64,000 nucleotides of DNA from Bdellovibrio bacteriovorus str. Tiberius (GCF_000317895.1 NC_019567.1:372001-436000), one strand, 5' to 3'; positions 34,107 to 43,219 are shown, numbered from the stretch's first letter. Translations and numbers: made by a program. Notes: generated by a model not told the origin, from the letters alone.

Positions 34107-34955
34107 ATGGGTCTCAGAATTAATACAAACAGTGCTTCGTTGAATGCTCAGAGAGTTCTCTGGGGGACGAAGATCGGTCTTGATAAGAGCATGGAAAAGC
34201 TCGCTTCAGGATTCCGCATCAACAGAGCTGGTGACGATGCCGCCGGCCTAGCGATCTCTGAGAATTTGAAAGCTCAGATTCGCGGTCTGAAACAAGCATC
34301 CCGAAACGCTCAAGACGGTATCTCTCTGGTCCAGGTGGCCGAGGGTTCCATGAACGAGATCTCTTCGATCTTGATCCGTCTGAGAGAATTGTCCGTACAA
34401 GCAGCTTCCGATACTATCGGTCCTGTAGAAAGACAGTTCCTGAACGTGGAATACGATCAGTTGGTTTCCGAGATCGACCGTATCTCCGAAGGTACAGAGT
34501 TCAACGGAACTCAGTTGCTGGCGGGTGTAGGTTCCATCCTGGACTTCCAAGTTGGTACCAGAAATAATCCTGAAATCGACCGTATCTCTTTCGACGCTTC
34601 CAAAGCCGATGCAAACTCTGCAGCTTTGGGTGTGAACCTGACCTCAGTATCTGACAAAGCTTCTGCACAGAACGCTTTGGCGGCGATTGACCAGGCGATC
34701 GTGAGTGTCTCCGCAATGCGCGCAGACTTCGGTGCGATTCAGAATCGTCTTCAATCTACAGTTTCAAACATTCAAGTGTCTGTAGAGAACATGTCAGCCG
34801 CTAACTCTCGTATCAGAGATGTGGATGTAGCTGAAGAGACATCTGAAATGACCAAGAACAACATCTTGTTGCAAGCCGGTACTTCCGTCCTAGCACAAGC
34901 GAATTCCCAAGCTAACGTAGCACTTGGACTCTTGAACAAGTCATTCCAGGGTTAA
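34107..34955 (+). CDS. fliC: Flagellin
   Basis: 282 residues from the ATG at 34107 after AAGGAGGAGG. It has the conserved flagellin ends (N: GLRINTNSASLNAQRVL, LASGFRINRAGDDAAGLAISE; C: SAANSRIRDVDVAEETSEMTKNNIL, QANVALGLL) around a very short central domain, as in other Bdellovibrio flagellins. Bdellovibrio has six flagellins forming one sheathed filament; which number this one carries cannot be fixed from sequence alone. Its leader has a CsrA-like hairpin. Confidence 0.97.
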   Translation: MGLRINTNSASLNAQRVLWGTKIGLDKSMEKLASGFRINRAGDDAAGLAISENLKAQIRGLKQASRNAQDGISLVQVAEGSMNEISSILIRLRELSVQAASDTIGPVERQFLNVEYDQLVSEIDRISEGTEFNGTQLLAGVGSILDFQVGTRNNPEIDRISFDASKADANSAALGVNLTSVSDKASAQNALAAIDQAIVSVSAMRADFGAIQNRLQSTVSNIQVSVENMSAANSRIRDVDVAEETSEMTKNNILLQAGTSVLAQANSQANVALGLLNKSFQG

Positions 34956-35062
34956 TCCTTGGAGTGACCCAGGTTCCCGATCTTGACTGATCAAGATCAC
35001 CCTCAAGTGTAACGACCCGAGCTCTGTAAAACGAGCTGACAATTTGATCTGTTTCCTGCGAC

Positions 35063-35095
35063 GAGGCCGTCTTTCACGGCGGCCTCATTTTTTTC
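35063..35095 (+). terminator. Terminator after the first flagellin gene
   Basis: GAGGCCG (35063-35069) pairs with CGGCCTC (35080-35086), followed by ATTTTTTTC. It separates the two flagellin genes into different transcripts, leaving about 315 nt as the second gene's own promoter and leader. Confidence 0.85.
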
Positions 35096-35390
35096 ACTCA
35101 GCCTGTGACGGCGGATGTGAAATGCTTCTTTCTTCTGACGAAGACCCATCAAGGGTGACTTTGTCCGCCATTTTTCAAAGCTGCATTTTTCTGTCGCAGC
35201 GACCGAGCTTTCAAAAAAATTTCCCTCAGCAAAAAATAAAAAAGAAAAGACAAAAACTGGACTCGAGCAGTTGTGTTATTTTTCCGAAAAGTAAGCAGGG
35301 AACTGTATCGCAAGTTCCGAATATTAATTTTACAGGTGCACGGATCGCGCCTTATGCCAATGGATGGCACACTTTCACGGAGGAAGAAAT
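35096..35390. other. Promoter and leader region of the second flagellin gene
   Basis: AT-rich stretch with poly-A/T tracts around 35210-35260 and a hairpin GGAACT/AGTTCC near 35299-35318. No clear sigma28 box was found. No coding frame with a ribosome site before the minicistron at 35391. Confidence 0.4.
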
Positions 35391-35408
35391 ATGAAGCACG
35401 GAGGATAG
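35391..35408 (+). CDS. Five-codon leader minicistron before the second flagellin gene
   Basis: ATG-AAG-CAC-GGA-GGA-TAG, encoding MKHGG, sits behind its own strong site (GGAGGAAGAAAT). Its codons contain the flagellin gene's ribosome site, and its stop lies one base before the flagellin ATG. The nine bases CACGGAGGA occur twice, at 35376-35384 and 35397-35405, 21 nt apart. Terminating ribosomes would cover or hand over to the flagellin start. Whether it is translated is not known. Confidence 0.45.
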   Translation: MKHGG

Positions 35409-35409
35409 A

Positions 35410-36243
35410 ATGGGATTAAGAATCGGTACCAATGTGGCAGCGTTGAATGCACAAAAAAATCTGTATATGACTAACATCAACGCAAACAGATCAATGGCAA
35501 GATTGGCTTCTGGAATGAGAATCAATCAGGCCGCTGATGATGCTGCAGGTCTTGCGATCAGTGAAAACCTCAAAGGACAAATCCGGGGTTTGAGACAGGC
35601 CAACCGAAATGCCAACGACGGTATTTCCCTTGTGCAGGTCGCAGAAGGCAGCTTGAATGAAGTTTCCAATATGCTCATTCGTTTGAGAGAGTTGGGTGTA
35701 CAGGCTTCCTCTGACACAATTGGTGAAACAGAAAGAAAGTTTTTGGACGTTGAGTATCAACAGCTGAAATCCGAGATCCAGCGTATTACTGAATCCACGG
35801 TCTTCAATGGTTATGAACTACTTAACGGTACTGGTGGGATGATTGACATCCAGGTCGGCGTAAACAACGACGCTTTCCGCGACCGTATCAGCTTCAATGC
35901 TGGCGCGGCCAACGCCTCCATCGATGCCCTGGGATTGACGGCAGAGAATGTGGGGACCAAGGAAAGTGCTCAATTGAGCCTGGGTACGATCGATTCCGCT
36001 TTGACATCGGTGAACGCGATTCGCGCGAACTTCGGTGCGCTACAAAATCGTCTGCAATCAACATCGAATAACTTGTTGATCGCTGATGAAAACTTGTCAG
36101 CCGCGAATTCCCGAATCAGAGACACTGACGTGGCGGCAGAAACGTCCGAGATGACAAGAAATAACATCTTGTTGCAGGCGGGTGTGTCAGTCCTGGGTCA
36201 GGCGAACCAGTCACAACAATTGGCTTTGAAGCTTTTGGGCTAA
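35410..36243 (+). CDS. fliC: Flagellin
   Basis: 277 residues; ATG after CACGGAGGATAGA. Conserved ends as in the upstream flagellin (N: GLRIGTNVAALNAQKNL; C: AANSRIRDTDVAAETSEMTRNNILLQ), close enough to be a tandem duplicate, but with a different C-terminus (SQQLALKLLG) and leader. The central region is short, so the filament surface domain is minimal. Its own promoter and terminator suggest separate control from the first copy. Confidence 0.97.
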   Translation: MGLRIGTNVAALNAQKNLYMTNINANRSMARLASGMRINQAADDAAGLAISENLKGQIRGLRQANRNANDGISLVQVAEGSLNEVSNMLIRLRELGVQASSDTIGETERKFLDVEYQQLKSEIQRITESTVFNGYELLNGTGGMIDIQVGVNNDAFRDRISFNAGAANASIDALGLTAENVGTKESAQLSLGTIDSALTSVNAIRANFGALQNRLQSTSNNLLIADENLSAANSRIRDTDVAAETSEMTRNNILLQAGVSVLGQANQSQQLALKLLG

Positions 36244-36266
36244 GGCTGAATTATAACCAAAACTAA

Positions 36267-36295
36267 AAAACGGCTCCCTTCGGGGGGCCGTTTTT
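36267..36295 (+). terminator. Terminator after the second flagellin gene
   Basis: The stem CGGC-T-CCC with loop TTCG and GGG-G-GCCG is followed by TTTTT, 24 nt past the stop. Confidence 0.88.
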
Positions 36296-36417
36296 ATTTG
36301 TTCCCATCATCGCCCGCGATCATTTGCATTTTCAACGCGTTTTCATTTAGACATTTCCAACCCCGGCTAGAGCGAATATTGTTGAATCAAAAGCATCTCC
36401 AAGGAACAACCAATCCT

Positions 36418-37560
36418 ATGAAATTGCTAATGATTCTTCTGACCAGCATGGCTTTGCACGCTCAAGCGGCGTGGGACTTGAACGATGTCACTTACCTGAT
36501 GCCTTTGCCCCAAACCGTGGGCGGGGATGGTCTGCTTAGACTTGAAAGTCCGGCTCGCGGGGGCGCTTTGCTTCCGGTGGCCATGGTCAATCAACTGCCA
36601 GTTTTGGCGATTGATCGCACTCGTCCGGAAGTGAACAGCACTCTGCGTGTGATGGCTGTTCGTATTGATCCGTGTTTCCCGCTTCCGACTCCACAATCAT
36701 GTCAGCGTCAGATCCGTCTTGCGTGGCAGCCGATTGAAATGAACCGTCGCAATGAAGTTGAAACCGTCGATGCAGCCCTGCACAGCTTCTATGTTCTGCA
36801 GGACTGGGAGTTTGCGAATCTTTTGAAAGAGATCGACGCCTGGAAAGCCAGACACTCCGTGAACACCAAGTACATGCCTTTGCAGGTGCATCCGGCGTGG
36901 GCGGCAGAAAAAGATTCTTCTCCGGCACTGGCGGACTTCCAAAAGATTATTCTTAAATATGCCGGGGTTCAGAACTTCAGCCGGGTGACGGCGATGGTTC
37001 TGCGCGGTAACGGTGACATGTGGGCTTTTGCCGGGTTTGAACCTCGTAATAACAAACTGGAACTTTTGCCAATCCCACGTTTGAACCGTCTGTCCCAGTC
37101 CTTTATCAACATGGCGGTGCCGGCGGATCATTTCTCTGGCGGCGGGATTTCTCCGATTCCAAAGGGTGCAGACACTTTCAACAATATCGCTGCGGAATCC
37201 ATCCGCATGGGTGAGGGCACCGAAGACACCATCCGCGAGGAAGTGCGTGCGGCTTTTCGCATCGAAAATCCCAAGTTCTTCAACCCGGAAAACATGGACT
37301 GCGTCAGCTGCCATGTGGCCCAGCCAGCCATTCACTGGGTTTTGAACAAACGTCCGGATTTACAGGTTGAAAAACTGTGGAGCCAGGAAATTTACGGCAA
37401 TCCAAAATATGATCTGAAAAATACGAGTGTTGAGATCTGGAATACCCAGCAGATTCGGGCTTTGGGCTATTTCGGGAAGAACGTGGCCATCAGCCAGCGT
37501 GTGATTAATGAGTCCGCCGAGGTGGCGGACTTCATCAACAGAATTACTGCGCCAAAGTAA
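36418..37560 (+). CDS. Secreted protein with one CxxCH heme-c motif, hypothetical
   Basis: 380 residues from the ATG at 36418, where a signal peptide begins (LLMILLTSMALHAQA); the longer frame runs back into the flagellin terminator and lacks a site. Near residue 293 MDCVSCHVAQPAIHW carries a CxxCH motif for covalent heme. The rest is not a known cytochrome fold by eye. Likely periplasmic. Convergent with the VWA lipoprotein gene, sharing 17 nt. Confidence 0.78.
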   Translation: MKLLMILLTSMALHAQAAWDLNDVTYLMPLPQTVGGDGLLRLESPARGGALLPVAMVNQLPVLAIDRTRPEVNSTLRVMAVRIDPCFPLPTPQSCQRQIRLAWQPIEMNRRNEVETVDAALHSFYVLQDWEFANLLKEIDAWKARHSVNTKYMPLQVHPAWAAEKDSSPALADFQKIILKYAGVQNFSRVTAMVLRGNGDMWAFAGFEPRNNKLELLPIPRLNRLSQSFINMAVPADHFSGGGISPIPKGADTFNNIAAESIRMGEGTEDTIREEVRAAFRIENPKFFNPENMDCVSCHVAQPAIHWVLNKRPDLQVEKLWSQEIYGNPKYDLKNTSVEIWNTQQIRALGYFGKNVAISQRVINESAEVADFINRITAPK

Positions 37561-38815
37561 GAGGAATAAGGTCTACTGCGAAGCGGGCCTTGTCCTGATA
37601 CTTGTACTCGATATCACCCGGAAGCAACACAGAGTTGTTCTCCGGATCGTAAGTCCAGCCACCATTGGCTTTATTCGGAATCACCTGACCGCGACCGGTG
37701 TTCAGTTGTTCCGGAGTTCCGTAACGAACGCGGATCTGCAAAGAGCCGTCAGCCGTTGCGCGTGGACGCTGGGTCAGGAAGATCTCTTTAGACAGAGTTT
37801 TTTTAGTGATGTCCGAACCGATGCGAGCCAGATCCTCACCAAATTTTTTGTTCACGATACCCACGATGTATTTGGATTTGATTGCGTCAGGGGCACCTTT
37901 GTCTTCGTTGGCGCGCACAATCAGCTCTTCCAGTTTCTCAGGGCCAAAACCAGTGCAAGTGCCGTTGTTTTTCGGCGTCTTCTGAGTCATGTCGAAGCAC
38001 TGTTCGTTGTACTTATGGTGAATGCGCAAAGCCCAGTCTTTGTACTGATCAGAATCAGACGCTTTCACCAAAGCACCGTATACAGCCAATTTGTTGGCTT
38101 TGCCTTTTTTGAAATCCAGCAGAGTACGGGCCATTTGTTCCGGATTGATGCGGGATTGTTTGAATTCGTCAGCATCCGTCAGGAATACAACAACCAACTG
38201 GGCGTCTTCACGGAAGAAGCCTTCATTCACGCCACCACGGCCGGATTTTTCCAAAGCTGCGGTCAATGGAGCAAAGAATTCTTCATCTTCAGGACCGCCC
38301 TGGTCATACGGTGCAACACCTAAATCAAGAGTCGAAGCCAGCAGGTGCTTTTCCTTTTTGGTCACAAAACGTTTGTTGTAGTTCTGGGACTTGCCGTCTT
38401 TGATATGGCGAAGTTCACCAATACCGTATTTGTCTTTCTTCGTTTTCAGGAAACGGTCCGAGTTGTCCCACGTCGAGATCACGCCGATCTGATAGTCGAT
38501 CATGGCGTTTTTGTTGATCCCGTTGGTGAAACGATCCAGATTGCGCACCAGATTTTCCTGGGCGGACTTCATGGATTCAGAGTTGTCAGTCACAAACAGA
38601 ATGTCCACTTGCGGATTGAAATCCAGCTGGCTTTGGCCGCCGTCTTCCGTGATCCACTTGAATTCCTGCTGAGCCGGCATTTCATACTGCGGGATCTCAA
38701 CTGGTGTTTCAGGGATTGGATCCTGCTGGGCCATAAGTGCCGGGGACTCAGGACTGCAGGCAGTGGCCAGCATCAATGCGGATGTATAAATGCAAAGAGC
38801 GATGATCTGTTTCAC
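37544..38815 (-). CDS. VWA-domain lipoprotein, last gene of the Agl/Glt-like operon
   Basis: 423 residues. Lipoprotein signal ending LATAC (Cys20). A von Willebrand A domain begins near 70; the metal site is DNSES (D77-x-S79-x-S81) in VDILFVTDNSESM, with VVFLTDADEF later in the domain. Such domains bind protein partners through Mg2+. It starts with a 4-nt overlap (ATGA) behind the TPR gene, so belongs to the motor operon and may present a surface for the outer-membrane module. Confidence 0.85.
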   Translation of the reverse strand: MKQIIALCIYTSALMLATACSPESPALMAQQDPIPETPVEIPQYEMPAQQEFKWITEDGGQSQLDFNPQVDILFVTDNSESMKSAQENLVRNLDRFTNGINKNAMIDYQIGVISTWDNSDRFLKTKKDKYGIGELRHIKDGKSQNYNKRFVTKKEKHLLASTLDLGVAPYDQGGPEDEEFFAPLTAALEKSGRGGVNEGFFREDAQLVVVFLTDADEFKQSRINPEQMARTLLDFKKGKANKLAVYGALVKASDSDQYKDWALRIHHKYNEQCFDMTQKTPKNNGTCTGFGPEKLEELIVRANEDKGAPDAIKSKYIVGIVNKKFGEDLARIGSDITKKTLSKEIFLTQRPRATADGSLQIRVRYGTPEQLNTGRGQVIPNKANGGWTYDPENNSVLLPGDIEYKYQDKARFAVDLIPLTLAQ

Positions 38816-39879
38816 ATTTTCCTCCTGATGTTCTGCGGGCAGGATTTGGCTGCCACGTCGTACTTATCAAGTTCATCAATCCATGGGCGACCGTCGTCCA
38901 TGAACACCAGCTGATCTTCACCGGACTTTTTGAAATCGCCCTTGGAGTAAAGCTCCTGAGCCAGTTTCATGTCGGTGTGGATTCTTTGAATCGCTTCAAC
39001 TTCAATCAGGTTCAGTTTCTGCACGATGCGGAAGTTTGCATCGGTTTCATCCTGCGCCAGTTTTTTCAGACGGGATTTCATCTTATCCAGGCTGTCCTGT
39101 TGAATTTTACTGACCTGGGACTGCAAAGTCGGGTGAGTGCCGCGGTTTTGCAGAACTTCCAGAGCTTTTTCAGCCACTTTAAAGCGCAGCATCTGTCCCT
39201 GAAGCTCGGTGTCTTTATAGTAAAGAACCGGAAGATCCAGAAGGGATTCTGCCACGTCAGAAGCTTTAACCGGGAAGCTTGTCACTTTGGTCAAAGCTTT
39301 AACAAAGGCCGCATTCATGCCGGTCTTGGAAAGGTTTTGAACTTCCAAAATACGGGCTTTTTGTCTTTCTTTGAAGATCTCATGAGTTTCAAAGACACCT
39401 TTGTAATCACAAATACGCAGCTGAGTCAGGGAGCGCAGGAAGTACGCTTCCGAGTTCACGACTTCACCAAACTGCGGGCTGACCAGAGTTTTAGTCTGAG
39501 CCAGGGCTTTTTCAGAATCGTTTTGGCGGAAGTAAGCCCAGCCTTTTTCTTCGACAGCCTGGAACCAGTAGTCGCTGCCTTTAGGGATCTGGTTGTAAAG
39601 CTTCAGGGATTCGTCAAAGTTGCCTTTGGCGAAAAGACCGCGGGCTTTTTTCATTGCGTCTTTGCTGGAGCAATCCACGCACTTTGGCAGAGCGTCTGTC
39701 TCCAGATTTTTGAAGTCCAGCATCTTCAGGGCTTCAGAGGAATTTTTGGCATCCAGGGCCGTCTCGAAAGATTTGCCCCAGTCCTTGATGGACAGCTTGT
39801 CAGCCGCACCTGCTACAGAAGCAGAGCTGACCAAGGCCATCATCAAAATGTTTTTCAGGAACAAATTGCCAGAGATCAT
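38812..39879 (-). CDS. Periplasmic TPR-like protein of the Agl/Glt-like operon
   Basis: 355 residues from the ATG at 39879, chosen because it overlaps the upstream stop (ATGA). A signal peptide ends near SVAGAA. Helical repeats follow: FETALDAKNSSEALKML, ARGLFAKGNFDESLKLYNQIP, GWAYFRQNDSEKALAQ, with a long helical C-terminal half. Likely a scaffold in the periplasm, similar in role to TPR members of the Myxococcus Glt complex. Overlaps both neighbours by 4 nt. Confidence 0.82.
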   Translation of the reverse strand: MISGNLFLKNILMMALVSSASVAGAADKLSIKDWGKSFETALDAKNSSEALKMLDFKNLETDALPKCVDCSSKDAMKKARGLFAKGNFDESLKLYNQIPKGSDYWFQAVEEKGWAYFRQNDSEKALAQTKTLVSPQFGEVVNSEAYFLRSLTQLRICDYKGVFETHEIFKERQKARILEVQNLSKTGMNAAFVKALTKVTSFPVKASDVAESLLDLPVLYYKDTELQGQMLRFKVAEKALEVLQNRGTHPTLQSQVSKIQQDSLDKMKSRLKKLAQDETDANFRIVQKLNLIEVEAIQRIHTDMKLAQELYSKGDFKKSGEDQLVFMDDGRPWIDELDKYDVAAKSCPQNIRRKM

Positions 39880-40616
39880 AAAATCCATCCAAGTCCCAAA
39901 GAACCAGTCACAGTGTCCAGAGTTCTGGAGCCCGTCACGGGTTGATCTTTGTAAGTCTGGTATCTCATCTCTGCGCGAGCAGAAAGATTTTTGGTGATCC
40001 AGGCACCCACACCAGCACCCGCGGTCATCAAAGCCGTCGTGCCGCTGGAAAGAGTCATCTGACCGCCACCTGCCAGCAGGTAAAGGTCGAACTGAGTCAC
40101 GCCCATATCAAGGAAGCTGGTTTTGCCATAGATCGGGTACCAATTCACAACTGCCAAAGCGGCATTTTCAGGATAGTCGATATCCACTGCGTAAGCGCGA
40201 CCGCCAGCTTCGTAGTTCTTACGAGCTTGTTCGAACACACGTTTACCTTCATCAGTCAGGTTGTTGCCAAAGTCCATGTAGCGAACACCCAAAGACCAGC
40301 GTGGTGTGATGTGATAGTCCATCGCCAGGCTCAGGGATTGAGTTTTCACGTAAGAGTCACCACCGAAAGTGGAACCATAAGCCAAGCCGAACTCAACACG
40401 GTTTCTGCGCTCAACGATACGGTCTTGCACGATGCGAGTGCGAGTCTGGGATTTGATATTCTGAGCCATCTCTGCCAGCTCTTTGTTGCCACCCAAAGAA
40501 TCAATGTCGTCAGCCAGTGTCGCTTTTTTAGCAGACGCTTTGCCTTGAGCCATTGCTGGAGAAGCCATAAATGTTGCAGCGATTACAGACAGGGAAAGCA
40601 GTTTAAGTGTTTTCAT
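39876..40616 (-). CDS. Outer-membrane beta-barrel protein of the Agl/Glt-like operon
   Basis: 246 residues. A signal peptide ends at PAMAQ. After a helical stretch, barrel strands begin at NRVEFGLAYGSTFGG and continue to the end (TGSLGLGWIL, with a hydrophobic last residue). Resembles the outer-membrane beta-barrel proteins that accompany Agl/Glt clusters. It sits between the lipoprotein and TPR genes, both coupled; likely the outer-membrane station of the complex. Confidence 0.85.
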   Translation of the reverse strand: MKTLKLLSLSVIAATFMASPAMAQGKASAKKATLADDIDSLGGNKELAEMAQNIKSQTRTRIVQDRIVERRNRVEFGLAYGSTFGGDSYVKTQSLSLAMDYHITPRWSLGVRYMDFGNNLTDEGKRVFEQARKNYEAGGRAYAVDIDYPENAALAVVNWYPIYGKTSFLDMGVTQFDLYLLAGGGQMTLSSGTTALMTAGAGVGAWITKNLSARAEMRYQTYKDQPVTGSRTLDTVTGSLGLGWIL

Positions 40617-40618
40617 GA

Positions 40619-41689
40619 CTATTGTGCTCCTGTGGGAGTTTGCGGGGCCGCAGGAGGAGTTGTTGGCTCCTGGGACACGAAACGGATCTTCAGCTTGTTC
40701 AGAGCTTCCGGAGTGGACAGACTGTTCGGGCTGTAAGCCTTAAAGCTCAGACGTACACGCAGGCCGTTGGCGTTGACCATGAATGAACCGTCTTTCGCCA
40801 ATTGTGGTTGAACCGAGATATTCTTGGTGTCAAACACCAAAGAGAACTTCCATTTGGAATCACCCAGGTACTCGGGGTCTTTTTTGTTTTTGTCTGCAAC
40901 AACGTGACGGGAACCATCCAGTTCCAGGAAGTCATTGCCCGTCGTGTAGCTAACACCGTCATAGCTGATCACCAGACGTGGCTTTTGAGCTGAACGACCG
41001 TCGATGCCCGGAACTTTCACTGTCACCGAGAATGGAATTTCCTGACCTTGCGCCACTTCCGAAGCCAAGCCATCGACTTTAAGGTCGGAAGGAGCTTCCT
41101 GGTTTTTGAACAGGAACAGATTCACTTCACGCTCGCGAACCAGACCTTTGAGTTTGTCTGCGTTCTGCTGGCTGGAAACAGAAGTGATTTCGGCCACCAG
41201 TTTCACGTTGAAGGTTTTCATGTTTTCATTGGAGGAAACGGTGTAAAGAGCCGGATTCCATTTCAACAGATAAAGATCTTTTTCAGCCTGGGATGCTGTC
41301 AGGGTTGCGCCTTCCGGAAGGTTTTTTGCCGTCAGGGAGATCTGCACACCCGGCACCAGAACGCGGGCATAAACTTTAAACACACCTTCCTGGCCTTCGT
41401 TGAAAGTCATCTGCGCATCAGGAGTGATGACGATGAATTTCTGGTCGATGGTGGATTCTTCTTTTACCACCACAACCGGTTTTTCAACGATCACGGTGTT
41501 GGTGATTTCACGGGGTTTGTCCTGGCCGTGAGTGATCACGTCCTTGGAATGCTTTCTCAAAGTATCCAGATCGAAAGCCTCACCTGTGGCAGTCTTTGAT
41601 TCAGGAACCGGATTTTTATTCCAGTCACCGCAGCCAGACAGTACCAAAGTGACAGGGACAGCTAGAAGAGTGGTTTTAAGAAAGTTCAT
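40619..41689 (-). CDS. Lipoprotein with beta-sandwich-like repeats, Agl/Glt-like operon
   Basis: 356 residues. Lipoprotein signal ending VLSGC (Cys20). The mature part has two Ig-like or cadherin-like stretches (MTFNEGQEGVFKVYARVL, then VAQGQEIPFSVTVKV) and ends in a Pro/Thr-rich tail. No enzyme motif. Ends 2 nt before the barrel gene. Probably part of the trans-envelope complex, anchored in a membrane leaflet. Confidence 0.8.
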   Translation of the reverse strand: MNFLKTTLLAVPVTLVLSGCGDWNKNPVPESKTATGEAFDLDTLRKHSKDVITHGQDKPREITNTVIVEKPVVVVKEESTIDQKFIVITPDAQMTFNEGQEGVFKVYARVLVPGVQISLTAKNLPEGATLTASQAEKDLYLLKWNPALYTVSSNENMKTFNVKLVAEITSVSSQQNADKLKGLVREREVNLFLFKNQEAPSDLKVDGLASEVAQGQEIPFSVTVKVPGIDGRSAQKPRLVISYDGVSYTTGNDFLELDGSRHVVADKNKKDPEYLGDSKWKFSLVFDTKNISVQPQLAKDGSFMVNANGLRVRLSFKAYSPNSLSTPEALNKLKIRFVSQEPTTPPAAPQTPTGAQ

Positions 41690-41701
41690 ATTCTACCTCG
41701 C

Positions 41702-42928
41702 TTAGCGACTGCTTACGCGCATGAGTTCGAATGGATAAAGAACATCTACATTTACATTTCCAACCGGACGGGGGAACTGCCATGTTTTCATGCGTTGAAG
41801 CATGCAGTTTTCCACCATGCGGGATCCCAAAGAGGATTGCGCCACTTTGGCTGTGGTGATGCGACCTGCAGGGCCGATCACAAAGTCCACCGCCACACGA
41901 CCACCGATGGATGGCTGGGCTTGCAGACCTTTTTCATAGCAATAAACGATTTGACCTCTGTTTTTGTTGATCACGGCGATGATCTGATCGCGATCCAGAC
42001 CGCCTTCAACACTTGCTTCGTCATCCAAAGGCAGACTTACTGCGGAAGTGCCGCCGACCAAAGAGATCTTGCCGTTGCCAGCCCGGCCACCGCCGATGCC
42101 TGCTGTGCCGTAACCGCCAGCGCTGACAGCTTTGCCGCTGCCTTCACCTGCAGAACCGGCAATAAGACCATTGCCTGGCATATAACCTTTGATACCACCG
42201 CGACCTGCAGAACCGACACCACCACCGCCGCTGCCAACGCCGGCAGAACGAATGGCTTTCATGGAGTTGTTATCAAGACCCTCGTAACCACGAGTGCCCT
42301 TTGGAGTTCCACCCAAAGCAGCCAAGGCGCCGAAACGGGAAACGTCTTTGGCCTTCGCCGTGTTTACTTTGTAAGGTTTGGTTTTCAATTTCGCCTGAGC
42401 TTTCGGGCGATAGACTTTGTTGGTCTGTTTGATTTTCTTCTGGGAAACCTGAACGTGCTGGCGAGGTTCCGCTTTTTGAACTGGTTTTTCCTGTGGAAGT
42501 TCAATGGTCACCAGCATTGGTTCTTCCGCTTTGGTGAAATAGGACGCCCAGATCCAGGCGCCCATCATCAGGCTCAGCACCGCTGCCAGGTGAGCCAGTG
42601 AGGTTTTCTTGAGCATGATTTTAAGTTGTTCATCGTCTTGTTCATCTGCCAGCTGGTAAGTCGGGCTGTTTTGAGCAGAGGCGTCTGCCAAGCGCAGACG
42701 GCCCAGGCCTTCAAGCGCCACGCCCTGGTCACCCATCTGGGAAAGATCCACGGTTTGCAGCAGACGGTATTCAATGTCGTTGGAGTCAAGGGACTGCAGG
42801 TTGGAAACAGCCTCAATGCGACGGCTGTTTTTCAGGTAAACGATGTTCAGCGATTCGGAGTCCACAGCAAAGGTGCGGACTTTTTGTCCTAACCTGTTTT
42901 CGAGAATTAACAACTTTGCAGTACTCAT
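41702..42928 (-). CDS. AgmX/PglI-type TonB-like protein, link of the Agl/Glt-like machine
   Basis: 408 residues. A cytoplasmic N-terminal domain (1-110), one membrane helix (AHLAAVLSLMMGAWIWASYF), a basic periplasmic stretch, a Gly/Ala/Ser-rich stretch (SGGGGVGSAGRGGIKG onward), and a C-terminal AgmX/TonB-like domain (DRDQIIAVINKNRGQIVYCYE, ending VDVLYPFEL). In Myxococcus, GltG/AgmX links the inner-membrane motor to the outer parts. Sits mid-operon between the small protein and the lipoprotein. Confidence 0.87.
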   Translation of the reverse strand: MSTAKLLILENRLGQKVRTFAVDSESLNIVYLKNSRRIEAVSNLQSLDSNDIEYRLLQTVDLSQMGDQGVALEGLGRLRLADASAQNSPTYQLADEQDDEQLKIMLKKTSLAHLAAVLSLMMGAWIWASYFTKAEEPMLVTIELPQEKPVQKAEPRQHVQVSQKKIKQTNKVYRPKAQAKLKTKPYKVNTAKAKDVSRFGALAALGGTPKGTRGYEGLDNNSMKAIRSAGVGSGGGGVGSAGRGGIKGYMPGNGLIAGSAGEGSGKAVSAGGYGTAGIGGGRAGNGKISLVGGTSAVSLPLDDEASVEGGLDRDQIIAVINKNRGQIVYCYEKGLQAQPSIGGRVAVDFVIGPAGRITTAKVAQSSLGSRMVENCMLQRMKTWQFPRPVGNVNVDVLYPFELMRVSSR

Positions 42929-42937
42929 ATTTACGTC

Positions 42938-43219
42938 CTAGTTTCTTTTCTCGTCTTGGTCGATTTTGTCATCGAACCGGTTTCGGCCACCCAGGAGATC
43001 TTCAAGAAGCTTGTCGTTCTCTACGGTGGCTTTCGTATTCAGTGAGCTCTGGTACTTACCTCTGAGCGCACTGCCATCAAATTTGAACGAGGTGCCGAGT
43101 TTGGGCCTGTGGCTTTGCTCTTTTTTCACCTTATTCGATCCCGTCGCTTTTTGAGACGCCAGGGAAGGTACCGCTAGTAGACTAAGCAAAAGGGGGGCCA
43201 CAACAATCAGGGATTTCAT
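42938..43219 (-). CDS. Small exported protein of the Agl/Glt-like operon
   Basis: 93 residues, starting with ATGA overlap behind the TPR gene. A signal peptide ends near PSLAS. The mature part is short and strongly charged (GSNKVKKEQSHRPKLG, DKIDQDEKRN), with no Cys. Probably a small periplasmic subunit. Family not recognised. Confidence 0.75.
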   Translation of the reverse strand: MKSLIVVAPLLLSLLAVPSLASQKATGSNKVKKEQSHRPKLGTSFKFDGSALRGKYQSSLNTKATVENDKLLEDLLGGRNRFDDKIDQDEKRN

